From NCBI GenBank assembly GCA_903931945.1, contig CAIZEI010000085.1:1-64000 (forward strand): 64,000 nt of DNA, in the 5' to 3' direction. The DNA comes from an uncultured Hyphomicrobiales bacterium. GTDB lineage: Bacteria > Pseudomonadota > Alphaproteobacteria > Rhizobiales > Beijerinckiaceae. The translations under genes and the position numbers were made by a program. Below, one piece after another: positions 45,185 to 53,844 of the stretch. The notes beneath the pieces are model-generated. The model saw nothing but the letters and a program-made list of their open reading frames with translations, was not told the DNA's origin and made no database searches. Within the stretch, counting starts at the first letter, position 1, and every line of letters begins with the position of its first letter.

Positions 45185-46363
45185 CTATTCCCCCATTAAC
45201 ACAGCTCTTGCCCGCACTTTTTCGGTTTCGCTTTTCAACTGGCCGCAGGCGGCCAGAATGTCGCGTCCGCGCGGCGTGCGCACCGGGCTGGCGTAACCGG
45301 CGTTGAATACGATGTCGGAAAACCGTTCGATCACGTCCCAGTCGGAACATTCATATTTCGTCCCCGGCCAGGGGTTGAAAGGAATGAGGTTGATCTTGGC
45401 GGGCAGGCCCTTGAGCAGGCGCACGAGTTCGCGCGCCTCGGCGGGGCTGTCGTTCACGCCTTTCAGCATCACATATTCGAATGTGATGCGCCGGGCGTTC
45501 GACAGGCCGGGATAATGCCGGCAGGCGTCGAGCAGGTCCGCGATCGGATATTTCTTGTTCAGCGGCACCAGCGTGTCCCTGAGGTCGTCACGCACCGCAT
45601 GGAGGGAAATCGCCAGCATGGTTCCGGCGCGCGCGCCAAGGGCCGGAATTTCCGGAACGACGCCAGACGTCGAGACCGTGATGCGGCGTTTGGACAGGGA
45701 CAGCCCGTCGCCATCCGACAATACGTCAATCGCGTTGCCGACATTGTCAAAGTTGAACAGGGGTTCGCCCATGCCCATGAAGACGATATTGGACACGGCC
45801 CGCACGCCTTCGCCCGAGGGAATGAGCCCGTCTTTGGGGGGTGTCATGCCAGGAAAATCGCCGATCTGGTCGCGCGCGACCACCAGCTGCTGGACAATCT
45901 CCTGCGAGGTCAGGTTGCGCACCAGCCTTTGCGTGCCGGTGTGGCAGAAGGTGCAGGTCAGCGTGCAGCCAACCTGGCTGGAAACGCAAAGCGTGCCCCG
46001 ATCGCTTTCCGGGATATAGACGCATTCGATCTCGGCGCCCCTGTCTCTGGCGTCGACGGGGGGCATCCGGATCAGCCATTTGCGCGTGCCATCGTTCGAG
46101 ACCTGCTCGCTGGTGACCTCAGGGCGCGCCAGCGTATAGGCCGCTTCGAGTTTTGCGCGCATAGTCTTGGAGACATTCAGCATTTCGCCGAAGTCTTTGG
46201 CGCCCTGAAAATAGATCCAGTGCCAGAGTTGCCCTGTCCGCATCCGGATTTCGCGGTCGGGCGTGTCGATGGCGCGCAGGGCCTCGCCGAGCTCGGCCCG
46301 CGTCAGGCCGACGAGGGAGGGCGTTGCAGGCTGCGCAACAGGGAGGGGGGCTGGCAAGGTCAT
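45185..46363 (-). CDS. rlmN: 23S rRNA (adenine-2503-C2)-methyltransferase RlmN
   Basis: This 392-residue radical SAM enzyme methylates A2503 of 23S rRNA and A37 of some tRNAs. The iron-sulphur motif is CTLTCTFC (C-x3-C-x2-C) within [16 protein letters not shown]. Other blocks are [22 protein letters not shown] and, near the C-terminus, [23 protein letters not shown] with the methyl-carrying cysteine. It is the start of a housekeeping island within the catabolic region. Confidence 0.96.
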   Translation of the reverse strand: MTLPAPLPVAQPATPSLVGLTRAELGEALRAIDTPDREIRMRTGQLWHWIYFQGAKDFGEMLNVSKTMRAKLEAAYTLARPEVTSEQVSNDGTRKWLIRMPPVDARDRGAEIECVYIPESDRGTLCVSSQVGCTLTCTFCHTGTQRLVRNLTSQEIVQQLVVARDQIGDFPGMTPPKDGLIPSGEGVRAVSNIVFMGMGEPLFNFDNVGNAIDVLSDGDGLSLSKRRITVSTSGVVPEIPALGARAGTMLAISLHAVRDDLRDTLVPLNKKYPIADLLDACRHYPGLSNARRITFEYVMLKGVNDSPAEARELVRLLKGLPAKINLIPFNPWPGTKYECSDWDVIERFSDIVFNAGYASPVRTPRGRDILAACGQLKSETEKVRARAVLMGE

Positions 46364-46395
46364 CGACGGCGCATAGCACGGCGCGGCGCGGCGCG

Positions 46396-46713
46396 CTATT
46401 TCGACATTTTCACCAGCTTTGCCGTCAGCGCATCCGCATCGCCCGATATCGCCAGGGTCTTGATACGACTGGCGGAGCCTGCGACGAGTTCCACCGCCGA
46501 TGGAGGAACGCCGAGCGCTTGGGCCACAAGGCGGCGCAGGGCGTCATTGGCCTTGCCCTCTTCGGGCGCGGCCCGTACACGCGCTTTCAGCAGGCGGCGG
46601 CCATCGGCCAGCGTTTGAACGCCCTCAATCGCATCGCGTGAGGATTTCGGGGTCAACCGGACGTGCAGGCGGACGCCGCCGGGTGTGGGAGCCCAGAAAT
46701 CGGCCTCGCCCAA
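46396..46713 (-). CDS. DUF167 / YggU family protein
   Basis: This 105-residue protein has the DUF167 pattern: [40 protein letters not shown] and [16 protein letters not shown]. Function is not established. It directly follows a YggT gene (3 bp spacing), the usual pairing in proteobacteria. Confidence 0.92.
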   Translation of the reverse strand: MGEADFWAPTPGGVRLHVRLTPKSSRDAIEGVQTLADGRRLLKARVRAAPEEGKANDALRRLVAQALGVPPSAVELVAGSASRIKTLAISGDADALTAKLVKMSK

Positions 46714-46716
46714 TCC

Positions 46717-47013
46717 CTAATAGCCGATCGCCAGCGGATACAGATTGTAGATGATCAAATGCTGGACGAAATAGACGCCGAGCAACAGGATCAGCGGCGA
46801 AAGGTCCAGCCCCCCGAGATTGGGCATGTAACGCTGGATGGGCCGAAGCAGCGGATCGGTGAGCGCATTGACCGCGTTCCAGATGGAACGCACGATATCG
46901 TTGTGGACATTGATCACGCCGAAGTTGATCAGCCAGGACATGATCACCATCGCCAGCACGACGTAAATATAGAAATCGAGGGCCATCAGAATAACGTCGA
47001 GCAAAGCGCGCAT
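46717..47013 (-). CDS. YggT family membrane protein
   Basis: This 98-residue protein has two hydrophobic segments (residues about 4-27 and 70-90) around a loop with WNAVNALTDPLLRPIQRYMPNLGG, the family signature. YggT proteins have been linked to osmotic tolerance and division-site organisation, without a defined activity. It is cotranscribed with the DUF167 gene. Confidence 0.93.
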   Translation of the reverse strand: MRALLDVILMALDFYIYVVLAMVIMSWLINFGVINVHNDIVRSIWNAVNALTDPLLRPIQRYMPNLGGLDLSPLILLLGVYFVQHLIIYNLYPLAIGY

Positions 47014-47097
47014 TCAGGAACTCCGGTTTGACAGCGACTGTTTATCCGCCTCCGCAGCCCGGAGCAACCGGCGTTGTTGCTCCCGGCGTTCGGACTC

Positions 47098-48012
47098 CTA
47101 CTTCACAATCAGCTTTTCAGGATCGAGCGCGGACTTGTAAAGCCCCAGTTCCTTGCCCATCGCAATATAGGGGTCGAGGTCGCCGGGCTTGATAACCGTC
47201 GATAGCTCGCTCATTGTTGGCGAGGTGAAGCCGAGATATTTTGTTTCGACGGCTGCGATTTCATCGGTATGCGCGCGCATATAGTCGGCGCCCTCATCCA
47301 GGCTCGCGCGGAAATTCTTGATTGCAACCGGATTTTTCGTCGCCCAGTCGCCCGTCGAGATATAGCCGACCGCCAGCAGGTCAGGCAAAAGTTCGGCAGC
47401 GTATTCGGCAAAAACATAGCCGACGCCCTGTTTAAGGGCGATGGAGCGCATCGGGTCGGTGATTGTCACGGCGTCCACAGTGCCCGCTTTCAGGAGATCC
47501 GGCATCTGGGGGAAGATGGCCTCCACGCGCGTGACATCCGTATCGTTTAACCCTTTCACGCGCAGCCATTTGCGCAAAAACACGTCCATAAATGAATTGA
47601 AACCCGCAACGCCAATCTTCTTGCCTTTCAAGTCCTCGGGCTTTTCGACTTTGAGGCCGGCGCGCACCATCAAAGCGATTTTCGAATGTTCGCGCGTCTG
47701 GCGGGCGGCGCTTGAGACAAGCCGCATGTCGAGGCCTGCATCGGCCGATTGCAACAACACCGGCATGGTCGCAGCGCCGATCTGCAAGTCCCCCGAAATC
47801 AACGCCGGCGGGATATTGACGATGATCGGAATGCGTTTGAGATCGACATCGAGATCATGCTTGAGAAATATGCCTTTCTCCTTTGCGAAGAACATCGGTG
47901 TGAAATCCGAGGCTGTGACATAGCCGACGGCGACTTTGACCGGATCGGCAAAGGCGGGCAGCGCGAACAGGACGCTTGCCAACAGCGCTCCAGGCAAGGC
48001 GATTTTGCGCAT
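47098..48012 (-). CDS. NMT1/THI5-like ABC solute-binding protein (orphan)
   Basis: This 304-residue secreted protein has a signal peptide (IALPGALLASVLFALPAFA) and the SsuA/ThiY-like receptor fold: VTASDFTPMFFAKEKGIFLKHDL and GKKIGVAGFNSFMDVFLRKWL. Such proteins feed ABC importers of sulphonates, pyrimidine precursors or aromatic acids. No ABC permease or ATPase is adjacent. The gene is 66 bp downstream of two VOC protein genes on the same strand, so the ligand may be their substrate. Confidence 0.88.
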   Translation of the reverse strand: MRKIALPGALLASVLFALPAFADPVKVAVGYVTASDFTPMFFAKEKGIFLKHDLDVDLKRIPIIVNIPPALISGDLQIGAATMPVLLQSADAGLDMRLVSSAARQTREHSKIALMVRAGLKVEKPEDLKGKKIGVAGFNSFMDVFLRKWLRVKGLNDTDVTRVEAIFPQMPDLLKAGTVDAVTITDPMRSIALKQGVGYVFAEYAAELLPDLLAVGYISTGDWATKNPVAIKNFRASLDEGADYMRAHTDEIAAVETKYLGFTSPTMSELSTVIKPGDLDPYIAMGKELGLYKSALDPEKLIVK

Positions 48013-48078
48013 GATGATTCCTCCGGACTTTGTTCATTGAATTCGCGCGACAACCAGCGCGCGCATGTTCTTCAAGAC

Positions 48079-48522
48079 TCACCGCGCGTAATCGCCTTTT
48101 TCAAAGGCGGCGTCGAAAAACGCTTGCGAAACCGTGCCTATTTCCCACCAGGTGTTATTGAGATCGAGCAGCAGAAAGGAACGCCGCCCGCGCGTGGTTG
48201 AGATGTCGAGCACGCGCTTGATGGCGAATTCATCTTTCTTCGCCAGCGCCGCGGAATGGGCTGCGTCGACCTCGGCATCGCCCGCGACCGACAGCACGAA
48301 GCGATTGTCGACCGGCTGCTCCTTGCATTCGCCATCCTGGATATGCACGCAGACCACCGACCATGGCCCGCCCTTCCACATATATTGCGCTTCTTTCAGC
48401 GGGCGGATGATGTCGAGCCCGAGAAACTCGACCAGAAACCGCCGTGTCGCGGCCATGTCGGTGCATTCAATCGTGCCATGCGAAAAGAATTCATTCTTGA
48501 TCAGCGGCGCCAGGACGGACAT
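48079..48522 (-). CDS. VOC-superfamily protein (glyoxalase/dioxygenase fold) 1
   Basis: This 147-residue protein shows beta-alpha-beta repeats of the vicinal oxygen chelate fold: SHGTIECTDMAATRRFLVEFLGLDIIRP at the start and SFLLLDLNNTWWEIG at the end, with the glutamate typical of a metal ligand. It could be a single-domain ring-cleavage or glyoxalase-like enzyme. The start at 48522 has a GGGGAGAG box. It is 14 bp after a second VOC gene on the same strand. Confidence 0.85.
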   Translation of the reverse strand: MSVLAPLIKNEFFSHGTIECTDMAATRRFLVEFLGLDIIRPLKEAQYMWKGGPWSVVCVHIQDGECKEQPVDNRFVLSVAGDAEVDAAHSAALAKKDEFAIKRVLDISTTRGRRSFLLLDLNNTWWEIGTVSQAFFDAAFEKGDYAR

Positions 48523-48536
48523 GCAAATCTCTCCCC

Positions 48537-49037
48537 TCAAACCGGATCGGCGAATTGATCGCCCTTTTCACGCAGCGCGGTGTAAACCAGGTCCGGCGTC
48601 CGGTATTCCACTTCCCACCAGTTGGTGTCCTTGTCGACAAAATAGATTGCGTAGGAGCCATTGCGGAAAAAGGGCTTCTGGACGCGCGTAATGCCATATT
48701 CGGCCTTGTTGGCGCTCAGCTTTTCATAGGCCTCATCGACGGCGGCCTGATTTGGCGCCTCAAAGCCCCAGTGATTGAGCATTTCCTGCGCGACGGGCAC
48801 GCTCTCGACTTCTTTCACCTCAAGCACCCAATAGGGCTTGCCGTGCTTTGGTTCTCCGGGATGGTGGCCCTTTTCGCGCACATACATCAAGCCCTTTGTG
48901 GGCTCGACGCATTCCATGCCCATCGCCTCTTCATACATGCGGCGCGCGCGTTTCATATCTGTGGTCACAAGCGTGCCTGAAATCAGCGATTGTGTCTTGA
49001 CATGCGCCTGGCTGGAGGGTTTTGCCTGTGTGTTCAT
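48537..49037 (-). CDS. VOC-superfamily protein 2
   Basis: This 166-residue protein is related in fold to its downstream neighbour: SGTLVTTDMKRARRMYEEAMGM at the start and YAIYFVDKDTNWWEVEYR at the end. The WWE(V/I) motif is shared by both. The two may form a heterodimer or act one after the other. It starts at 49037 behind an AGGAG box, 10 bp after the reductase gene, so reductase, VOC 2, VOC 1 and the solute-binding protein form one minus-strand cluster. Confidence 0.85.
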   Translation of the reverse strand: MNTQAKPSSQAHVKTQSLISGTLVTTDMKRARRMYEEAMGMECVEPTKGLMYVREKGHHPGEPKHGKPYWVLEVKEVESVPVAQEMLNHWGFEAPNQAAVDEAYEKLSANKAEYGITRVQKPFFRNGSYAIYFVDKDTNWWEVEYRTPDLVYTALREKGDQFADPV

Positions 49038-49047
49038 TCCCGAACTC

Positions 49048-49998
49048 CTATAAATCAAGCACAAGTGTTTCGCCTGGCATGGCGCGCGAGACGCAGACCT
49101 GCAAGACCTCGCCCTTTTCATCGTCGTCAAGCACGTCATCGCGATGATCGACCTTGCCGGACAGATAGGTCACGCGGCACGTGCCGCAACGCCCCGTCGT
49201 GCAGAGCGTCTTGATGCGGACGCCCTCGGCCTTCAGCATGGCGAGAATGCTCTTGTCCGCGGCGACGGTGAGTGTCCGGCCTGATTTCTTCAGCACGATA
49301 TCGAAGGGTTGATCTTTGTTTTCAGGCGCAAGATCGGCCTCGCTGCCCTTGAACAGTTCATAATGCACGGTGCCCTTTGGCCAGTCGGCTGCCGCCGCAT
49401 TGGTCGCCTTGATCAATCCCAGCGGACCGCACACATAGACGTGAGCGGCAGGCGGTCGCGTGCCCAGCAATGCATTCAGATCGATGCCGCGCTTGATATC
49501 GCCGCCGTCGAACCATGTTTTCAGGCGATGCCCATGCCTGGCGTCGAGTTCGTCGAGGAAAGCGGCGTCCTCACGCGAGCGTGCGCAATAATGCAGCGTG
49601 TAATCCTTGCCCAGGGCCTGCAGCCGCGCCGCCATCGCCATGACAGGCGTAATCCCGATGCCGCCAGCGATCAGAATATTGACATCGCCCGCCTCGTACA
49701 GCGGGAAATGATTGATCGGCGCGGAAGCCTGCAAAACATCGCCCACCGCAAGCTGTTCGTGGATGAAAGCCGAACCGCCAGCGCTGTCCAGTTCACGCAA
49801 AACGCCCAGAACATAGCGATGGGTTTCAGCGGGGTCGTTGAGCAGCGAATAGGAGCGCGTCAGACCGCCGGTAAGCTCAACGTCGATATGGGCGCCTGCC
49901 GTGAAAACAGGCAGCGCCAGCCCACGCGGGTCGACCAGTTCAATCCGCCGGATTCGCGGACCAGCCTGAACGATACTGACAACTTTGAGCTGCGGCAA
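49048..49998 (-). CDS. Phthalate-dioxygenase-type reductase (VanB-like)
   Basis: This 316-residue flavoprotein has a flavin domain (RSYSLLNDP), an NAD domain (ILIAGGIGITPVMAMAARL) and a C-terminal plant-type 2Fe-2S domain with CTTGRCGTC and a later CVSRA. This order is that of VanB and phthalate dioxygenase reductase, which feed electrons to Rieske oxygenases. No Rieske oxygenase gene is in the window. The start is uncertain: TTG at 49998 fits the family N-terminus (PQLKVVSIVQAG), but the frame is open to a TTG at 50055. Confidence 0.88.
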   Translation of the reverse strand: MPQLKVVSIVQAGPRIRRIELVDPRGLALPVFTAGAHIDVELTGGLTRSYSLLNDPAETHRYVLGVLRELDSAGGSAFIHEQLAVGDVLQASAPINHFPLYEAGDVNILIAGGIGITPVMAMAARLQALGKDYTLHYCARSREDAAFLDELDARHGHRLKTWFDGGDIKRGIDLNALLGTRPPAAHVYVCGPLGLIKATNAAAADWPKGTVHYELFKGSEADLAPENKDQPFDIVLKKSGRTLTVAADKSILAMLKAEGVRIKTLCTTGRCGTCRVTYLSGKVDHRDDVLDDDEKGEVLQVCVSRAMPGETLVLDL

Positions 49999-50073
49999 TT
50001 TCCATCCCCGGAATTCGATCGCCGGAAAACTGACAGGAAAGCAGGTGTATGGCAAGACAGTCGGGAGGACGCT

Positions 50074-50469
50074 CTATCGCCCTGCGACATCCTGCGGCGT
50101 GCGAATTCGGCCAAGCGCCAGCCCTAGCGTGAACACCCAGCCCAGCAAGGTCCAGCCGAATGCGAGCGAAGCGAATGCTATCATCCAGCGATGGGGCTGC
50201 GCGCGACGAAAGGCTATCCATGCCGGCGCAAGATACGCTGCGGCCAGCGTGGTCCATAACAATGTTTGCAGGGTTAAGTCCCAGCCTTTCCACAATCGCA
50301 GCGCTGCGATGGCGCCGACCAGACACTGGCTGATCACATCGATGCCTTCGATCGAGCGCTTGCTTCTGACTCGCTCGATCTCATTCGACAGGGCATTCAT
50401 CGGTCCGGTCGCGACGCCGTCGATGCCGGCCTGCGCCCCAGAATTCATGGGAGCCGGGTTCAGACTCAT
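50074..50469 (-). CDS. Membrane protein with superinfection-immunity-like domain
   Basis: This 131-residue protein has three hydrophobic segments. The last, IAFASLAFGWTLLGWVFTLGLAL, matches the T4 Imm-like superinfection immunity domain, found widely in bacterial membrane proteins with no proven immunity role. Its ATG overlaps the stop of the upstream membrane gene (ATGA), so the pair is coupled. Confidence 0.7.
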   Translation of the reverse strand: MSLNPAPMNSGAQAGIDGVATGPMNALSNEIERVRSKRSIEGIDVISQCLVGAIAALRLWKGWDLTLQTLLWTTLAAAYLAPAWIAFRRAQPHRWMIAFASLAFGWTLLGWVFTLGLALGRIRTPQDVAGR

Positions 50470-51029
50470 AAGACCTTGTCCCTGGATTCACCGTGAATGA
50501 AACCCTCGATGGCGATCGCGATCTGTCCGCAGATGAAAATATACAGCACCAGATCGAGCGCGTCCGACAGCGAGACAAGCTGGAACGAGAACATCGGTTT
50601 GATAAGACAAAAGTCGACCGCGAGCGCGCTGGCTGCGATGGCGAAGGCCGTCGCCTTGAGGTCGAACAGGATGATGCTGACAATGACGGGAATGATGAAT
50701 GTCGCTGGTCTGAAATGCGCCGGGTCGCCATCCAGATAGCGGTCGAAGACCAGGGCAAGAAGAACCAGCGCCATGGCGGCCGGTATGCGCGTGGACTGCG
50801 GCGCGGTCCGGCATTCAATCAGGCATTGGCCGAGCAATGTGTCAGGGCGTCTCAAGGCGATCGTATGGCGCGCAAGACAGGCGGCCAACGCCGAAATGGC
50901 AAGCCCGAGAATGATGTCATCATAGGACGAAAACAGGCGTAACGTCAGAAGCGATAGCAGCGCGGTATAGGCCGCAGTTGTGACGGCCAGCGCAAACAGA
51001 ATGTCTGATCCAGTGCGTCGTGCGGACAT
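50466..51029 (-). CDS. DUF4118/KdpD-like membrane protein
   Basis: This 187-residue protein has five or six hydrophobic segments. The C-terminal half (RPATFIIPVIVSIILFDLKATAFAIAASALAVDF) resembles the four-helix DUF4118 module of KdpD-type sensor kinases, but no kinase domain follows. It overlaps the superinfection-immunity-like gene by four bases. Function unknown. Confidence 0.65.
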   Translation of the reverse strand: MSARRTGSDILFALAVTTAAYTALLSLLTLRLFSSYDDIILGLAISALAACLARHTIALRRPDTLLGQCLIECRTAPQSTRIPAAMALVLLALVFDRYLDGDPAHFRPATFIIPVIVSIILFDLKATAFAIAASALAVDFCLIKPMFSFQLVSLSDALDLVLYIFICGQIAIAIEGFIHGESRDKVL

Positions 51030-51070
51030 GCCGGTCCCGTATCAGAGTGATTTTGCTGCGGATAGTTCGC

Positions 51071-51232
51071 CTAGAGATTGGAAGATATTTTGGAGAAGTC
51101 GTTTGAAACCTTGGTGCCCAGCGTTGTCGCCGACTTGATGATGACAACGCAGATCAGGCCTGCGATCAGACCGTATTCAATTGCTGTCGCGCCGGACTCG
51201 TCGCGCAGGAAAAGCAGGAACTTCATTTTCAT
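51071..51232 (-). CDS. Flp-family type IVb pilin (isolated)
   Basis: This 53-residue prepilin has a short basic leader (MKMKFLLFLRDESG) and the hallmark GATAIEYGLIAGL, with cleavage expected after the glycine and Glu5 of the mature pilin. It would form Tad pili. None of the Tad assembly genes (cpaA-F, tadBC) is in the window. The start at 51232 is chosen for a normal leader length. Confidence 0.88.
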   Translation of the reverse strand: MKMKFLLFLRDESGATAIEYGLIAGLICVVIIKSATTLGTKVSNDFSKISSNL

Positions 51233-51278
51233 GGCTGGTCCATATGTAAATTGACGCGATTGAGACATAATTCCAATT

Positions 51279-51310
51279 CGTTAGAATTCCCTGAAGGCAG
51301 ACCGTTAGAA
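51279..51310. repeat. Direct repeat upstream of the pilin gene
   Basis: CGTTAGAA occurs at 51279-51286 and again at 51303-51310, a 24-bp period, 47-78 bp before the pilin start. The spacing of about two helical turns makes a tandem regulator site possible. Confidence 0.45.
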
Positions 51311-51396
51311 GCCGCGAGTTCAGACAATTATGGTTGATGCGGGCTTACCCGGCGTCGGTATTTTGCCATATTGCGCCTTCTGCGGTATCCGGACGA

Positions 51397-52443
51397 TTAA
51401 CGCTTCAGGCGGATTGCCTCGCGCGCCTTGGCCAGCAGATCGGTCGGGCTGGCGTAGATGCGCGTCAGCAGGGCCTGCAAATCGTCGCCCGATATCGGAC
51501 CGCTCTCAAGCCCGACGCGCTGCATTTCGGCGACTGTTTCGGGGTCGCGCCAGGTCTCCATGAAGGCCGTGCGCAGCGCCGCGACGCGTTCGGGCGCAAC
51601 TTCAGGCGCAACGAAATAGGGCCGTCCGAATGTCTCCTGCGAATAGATAATTTCGAGGATAGCCCGCTGTTCGTCCGTTTTCGCAAAATCTCCGCTGCGC
51701 GGCACGCCAAGCCTGTCCATATCAGGGTGACCCTTGATGCGCTCCTGCACCAGCAGTTTGATTGCGCCGCTATCCATGAGGCCCTTGTACTGGGTCAGCA
51801 TGCTCGACCAGCCCATGCCACAGGCGCCATGGAGCTCGTTCTTTTCCATGGCGTTGATCATTTCGCGGCTGCCGGGATAGCCGAACACGACCTTGAACTT
51901 TGTGCCAAGCACATTGTTGAGCAGCAGCGGCAGATAGCCGGTCGAACCCGTTTCCGCCGTGCCGCCCATGACATCCTGCTTGTCAAAAGCGTCTGCGAAC
52001 GTCGCGGCGGGCGAATCCTTGCGCACAATGCAAAGGAATGCGTCCTCATTCGCGCTGCCGATATAATTGAGCCGACGGGGATCGTAGCGCAGCGAGCCGG
52101 GGTCTTCGAGAATAGGGCCGAGCGGTTGTGTCGAAAATGGCGCGCCGATGAAGGTTCCGTCCTTTGGCGCGACGCTGGCGATATAGCCGGACATGGTATT
52201 GGAGGCGGCGCCCGGCATATTCGTCACGGTTACAGCGGGATTGCCGGGAATGTGCTTGCCGAAAAAACGTCCGAACATGCGCGCATAGGTGTCGTAGCCG
52301 CCGCCCGCCGACGTCCCGACAAGAATATTCACGGTCTTGCCACGCCAGACGCTGGCCATGTCTTCAGCCTGCGCCGCCCGGGACGACGCCAGAAAAAGCG
52401 CAATCCCCAGCGCGCTTCGTGCGAAAAAACGCCTATTGCCCAT
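51397..52443 (-). CDS. Tripartite tricarboxylate-type solute-binding protein
   Basis: This 348-residue secreted protein is a paralogue in fold of the receptors at 39 and 58 kb: signal peptide ALGIALFLASSRAAQA, then VNILVGTSAGGGYDTYARMF, NMPGAASNTMSGYIASVAPKDG and GETGSTGYLPLLLNN-like residues. It overlaps the upstream solute-binding protein gene by 11 bases, so two unrelated receptors are cotranscribed. No transporter membrane subunit accompanies them. Confidence 0.87.
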   Translation of the reverse strand: MGNRRFFARSALGIALFLASSRAAQAEDMASVWRGKTVNILVGTSAGGGYDTYARMFGRFFGKHIPGNPAVTVTNMPGAASNTMSGYIASVAPKDGTFIGAPFSTQPLGPILEDPGSLRYDPRRLNYIGSANEDAFLCIVRKDSPAATFADAFDKQDVMGGTAETGSTGYLPLLLNNVLGTKFKVVFGYPGSREMINAMEKNELHGACGMGWSSMLTQYKGLMDSGAIKLLVQERIKGHPDMDRLGVPRSGDFAKTDEQRAILEIIYSQETFGRPYFVAPEVAPERVAALRTAFMETWRDPETVAEMQRVGLESGPISGDDLQALLTRIYASPTDLLAKAREAIRLKR

Positions 52444-53443
52444 CCTGCAACCCTGCTGCGCGTAAATAATCCAGCGCGATGAAGTTTTCCGCCGGCGGCG
52501 GCGGTCCTTTGAACGTCCCTGCGGAATCGAGAAACGCAATGACTTGCTGTAGTCCTTTCAGACTGATTTCGCCGGCCTTTGGCAGAACATTTTTTTCCGG
52601 CTCGAAATACAGGGCAAGCGTTTCGCGCGCCGACGCATCGGATGATCCCCACGCGTCCTGAATCGCGCGCGCGACGTCATCGCGATGAACGGGGTCGCGG
52701 ATATATGCAAACGAATCCGCCAGCGCGCGGACATAGCGGATCAAGGCCTCGCGGTTTTCCCGGGCCCATGAGCGGCGCGCGACCGAAACAGTATACAGAA
52801 AATCAGGCACGGCTTCGCTCGACAGTCCCAGAATATGAAAACCCTGCCGTTGCGCAAAAAAATCCTGCGGCTGGCCCAGCGGAGCGGCGTCGCAATCCTC
52901 CCTGACCACGCATTGAAACCGCGCCGGCGTGCCTTCAATCACCTTGATCTCAAAGTCTTTACGGGCAAGCCCGCGTTTGGCCAGAAGCGCGAGGGTCGAG
53001 AGGGAGACTGTGCCGGTCATGTCGGCCATCCCGATTCGCTTGCCTTTCAGTTCGTCAAAACTCTTGATCCACGGTTTGGCGACAAGCGAATAGATGGGAT
53101 TGTTGAATTCTGCGGCTATCGCGGCGGCGTCAGACCCTTTGAGAACAGCCGTAATCAGAAAATTTGTTGCGACATGGCTGATGTCGGCCCGCCCGGCGGT
53201 CAGCGCGTCAATGGTCGCCTCTCCGCCGCCCTGCACCGGCACGATGGAAAAATGCAGGCCGCGCCGGACGAAAAATTGCTGGCGTTCGGCGATCAGAATG
53301 GGCAACGAAAAAATGCTCTGCAACGGCGAGGCGGATTCGCCATAGCGCAGGTCAAGAAAGTCGGGCGTCTGCGCCAGCGCGCACCCGTTCGCCAGAAAAA
53401 TTGTTGCGGCGTAAAAAAGGAACGTGCGCGATAGATCTTTCAT
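52433..53443 (-). CDS. NMT1-like ABC solute-binding protein
   Basis: This 336-residue secreted protein has a signal peptide (TFLFYAATIFLANGCALAQ) and the ABC receptor pattern SLPILIAERQQFFVRRGLHFS, GRADISHVATNFLITAVLKGSD and LKGKRIGMADMTGTVSLST. A lone cysteine pair (CVVREDC) in the second lobe might form a disulphide. It is the first gene of a two-gene unit with the TctC-like receptor. Ligand unknown. Confidence 0.85.
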   Translation of the reverse strand: MKDLSRTFLFYAATIFLANGCALAQTPDFLDLRYGESASPLQSIFSLPILIAERQQFFVRRGLHFSIVPVQGGGEATIDALTAGRADISHVATNFLITAVLKGSDAAAIAAEFNNPIYSLVAKPWIKSFDELKGKRIGMADMTGTVSLSTLALLAKRGLARKDFEIKVIEGTPARFQCVVREDCDAAPLGQPQDFFAQRQGFHILGLSSEAVPDFLYTVSVARRSWARENREALIRYVRALADSFAYIRDPVHRDDVARAIQDAWGSSDASARETLALYFEPEKNVLPKAGEISLKGLQQVIAFLDSAGTFKGPPPPAENFIALDYLRAAGLQDGQ

Positions 53444-53456
53444 GTCGCCAGTCTAG

Positions 53457-53640
53457 CTGATTCCGCCTGCGGGACAACGCGGGCAAAAGGCGTCGGATGC
53501 GGACGCCGCCGACATCTCCGCTTTTCTGCAATCGCTGCCGGGGCCGGTGTATCCAAAAACATCCCCGCTGCTGAACCAGCAGCGGCGGGAGCGCTATCCT
53601 GCAATGCGGGCGCAGCAGGCGTTCAACCGCGGAAATAGCG
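53457..53640 (+). pseudogene. Possible remnant of a cytochrome c C-terminus
   Basis: In one frame this stretch reads SDADAADISAFLQSLPGPVYPK, very like the closing helix of class I c-type cytochromes. No haem motif or start precedes it; the frame is closed by a TAG at 53454-53456. It continues as an open but non-protein-like frame into the helicase start. A decayed gene end is the best reading, at low confidence. Confidence 0.25.
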
Positions 53641-53844
53641 AAGCCCGCGCGCGCCGGAAAGCGCGTTGGAGGGGAACCTCGTGGGCAGACGACCCCGCGC
53701 CTTTTGTCCCGAGCCAAAACCTTCGATGGCGCTTTGCTGCAAAGCAGTATAAGGGAAAGCCTCACACGCGGGGAGGCTTGCTCGCCCGCGACCTTTCGGA
53801 ATGGCTCACAGCGTTCCGCCCCGCTTTCAGGATAAACCCACCCC
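53641..53844. other. Region before the DEAD-box gene
   Basis: No gene or strong hairpin was recognised. AGGATAA about nine bases before 53845 serves as the helicase ribosome-binding site. Confidence 0.4.
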
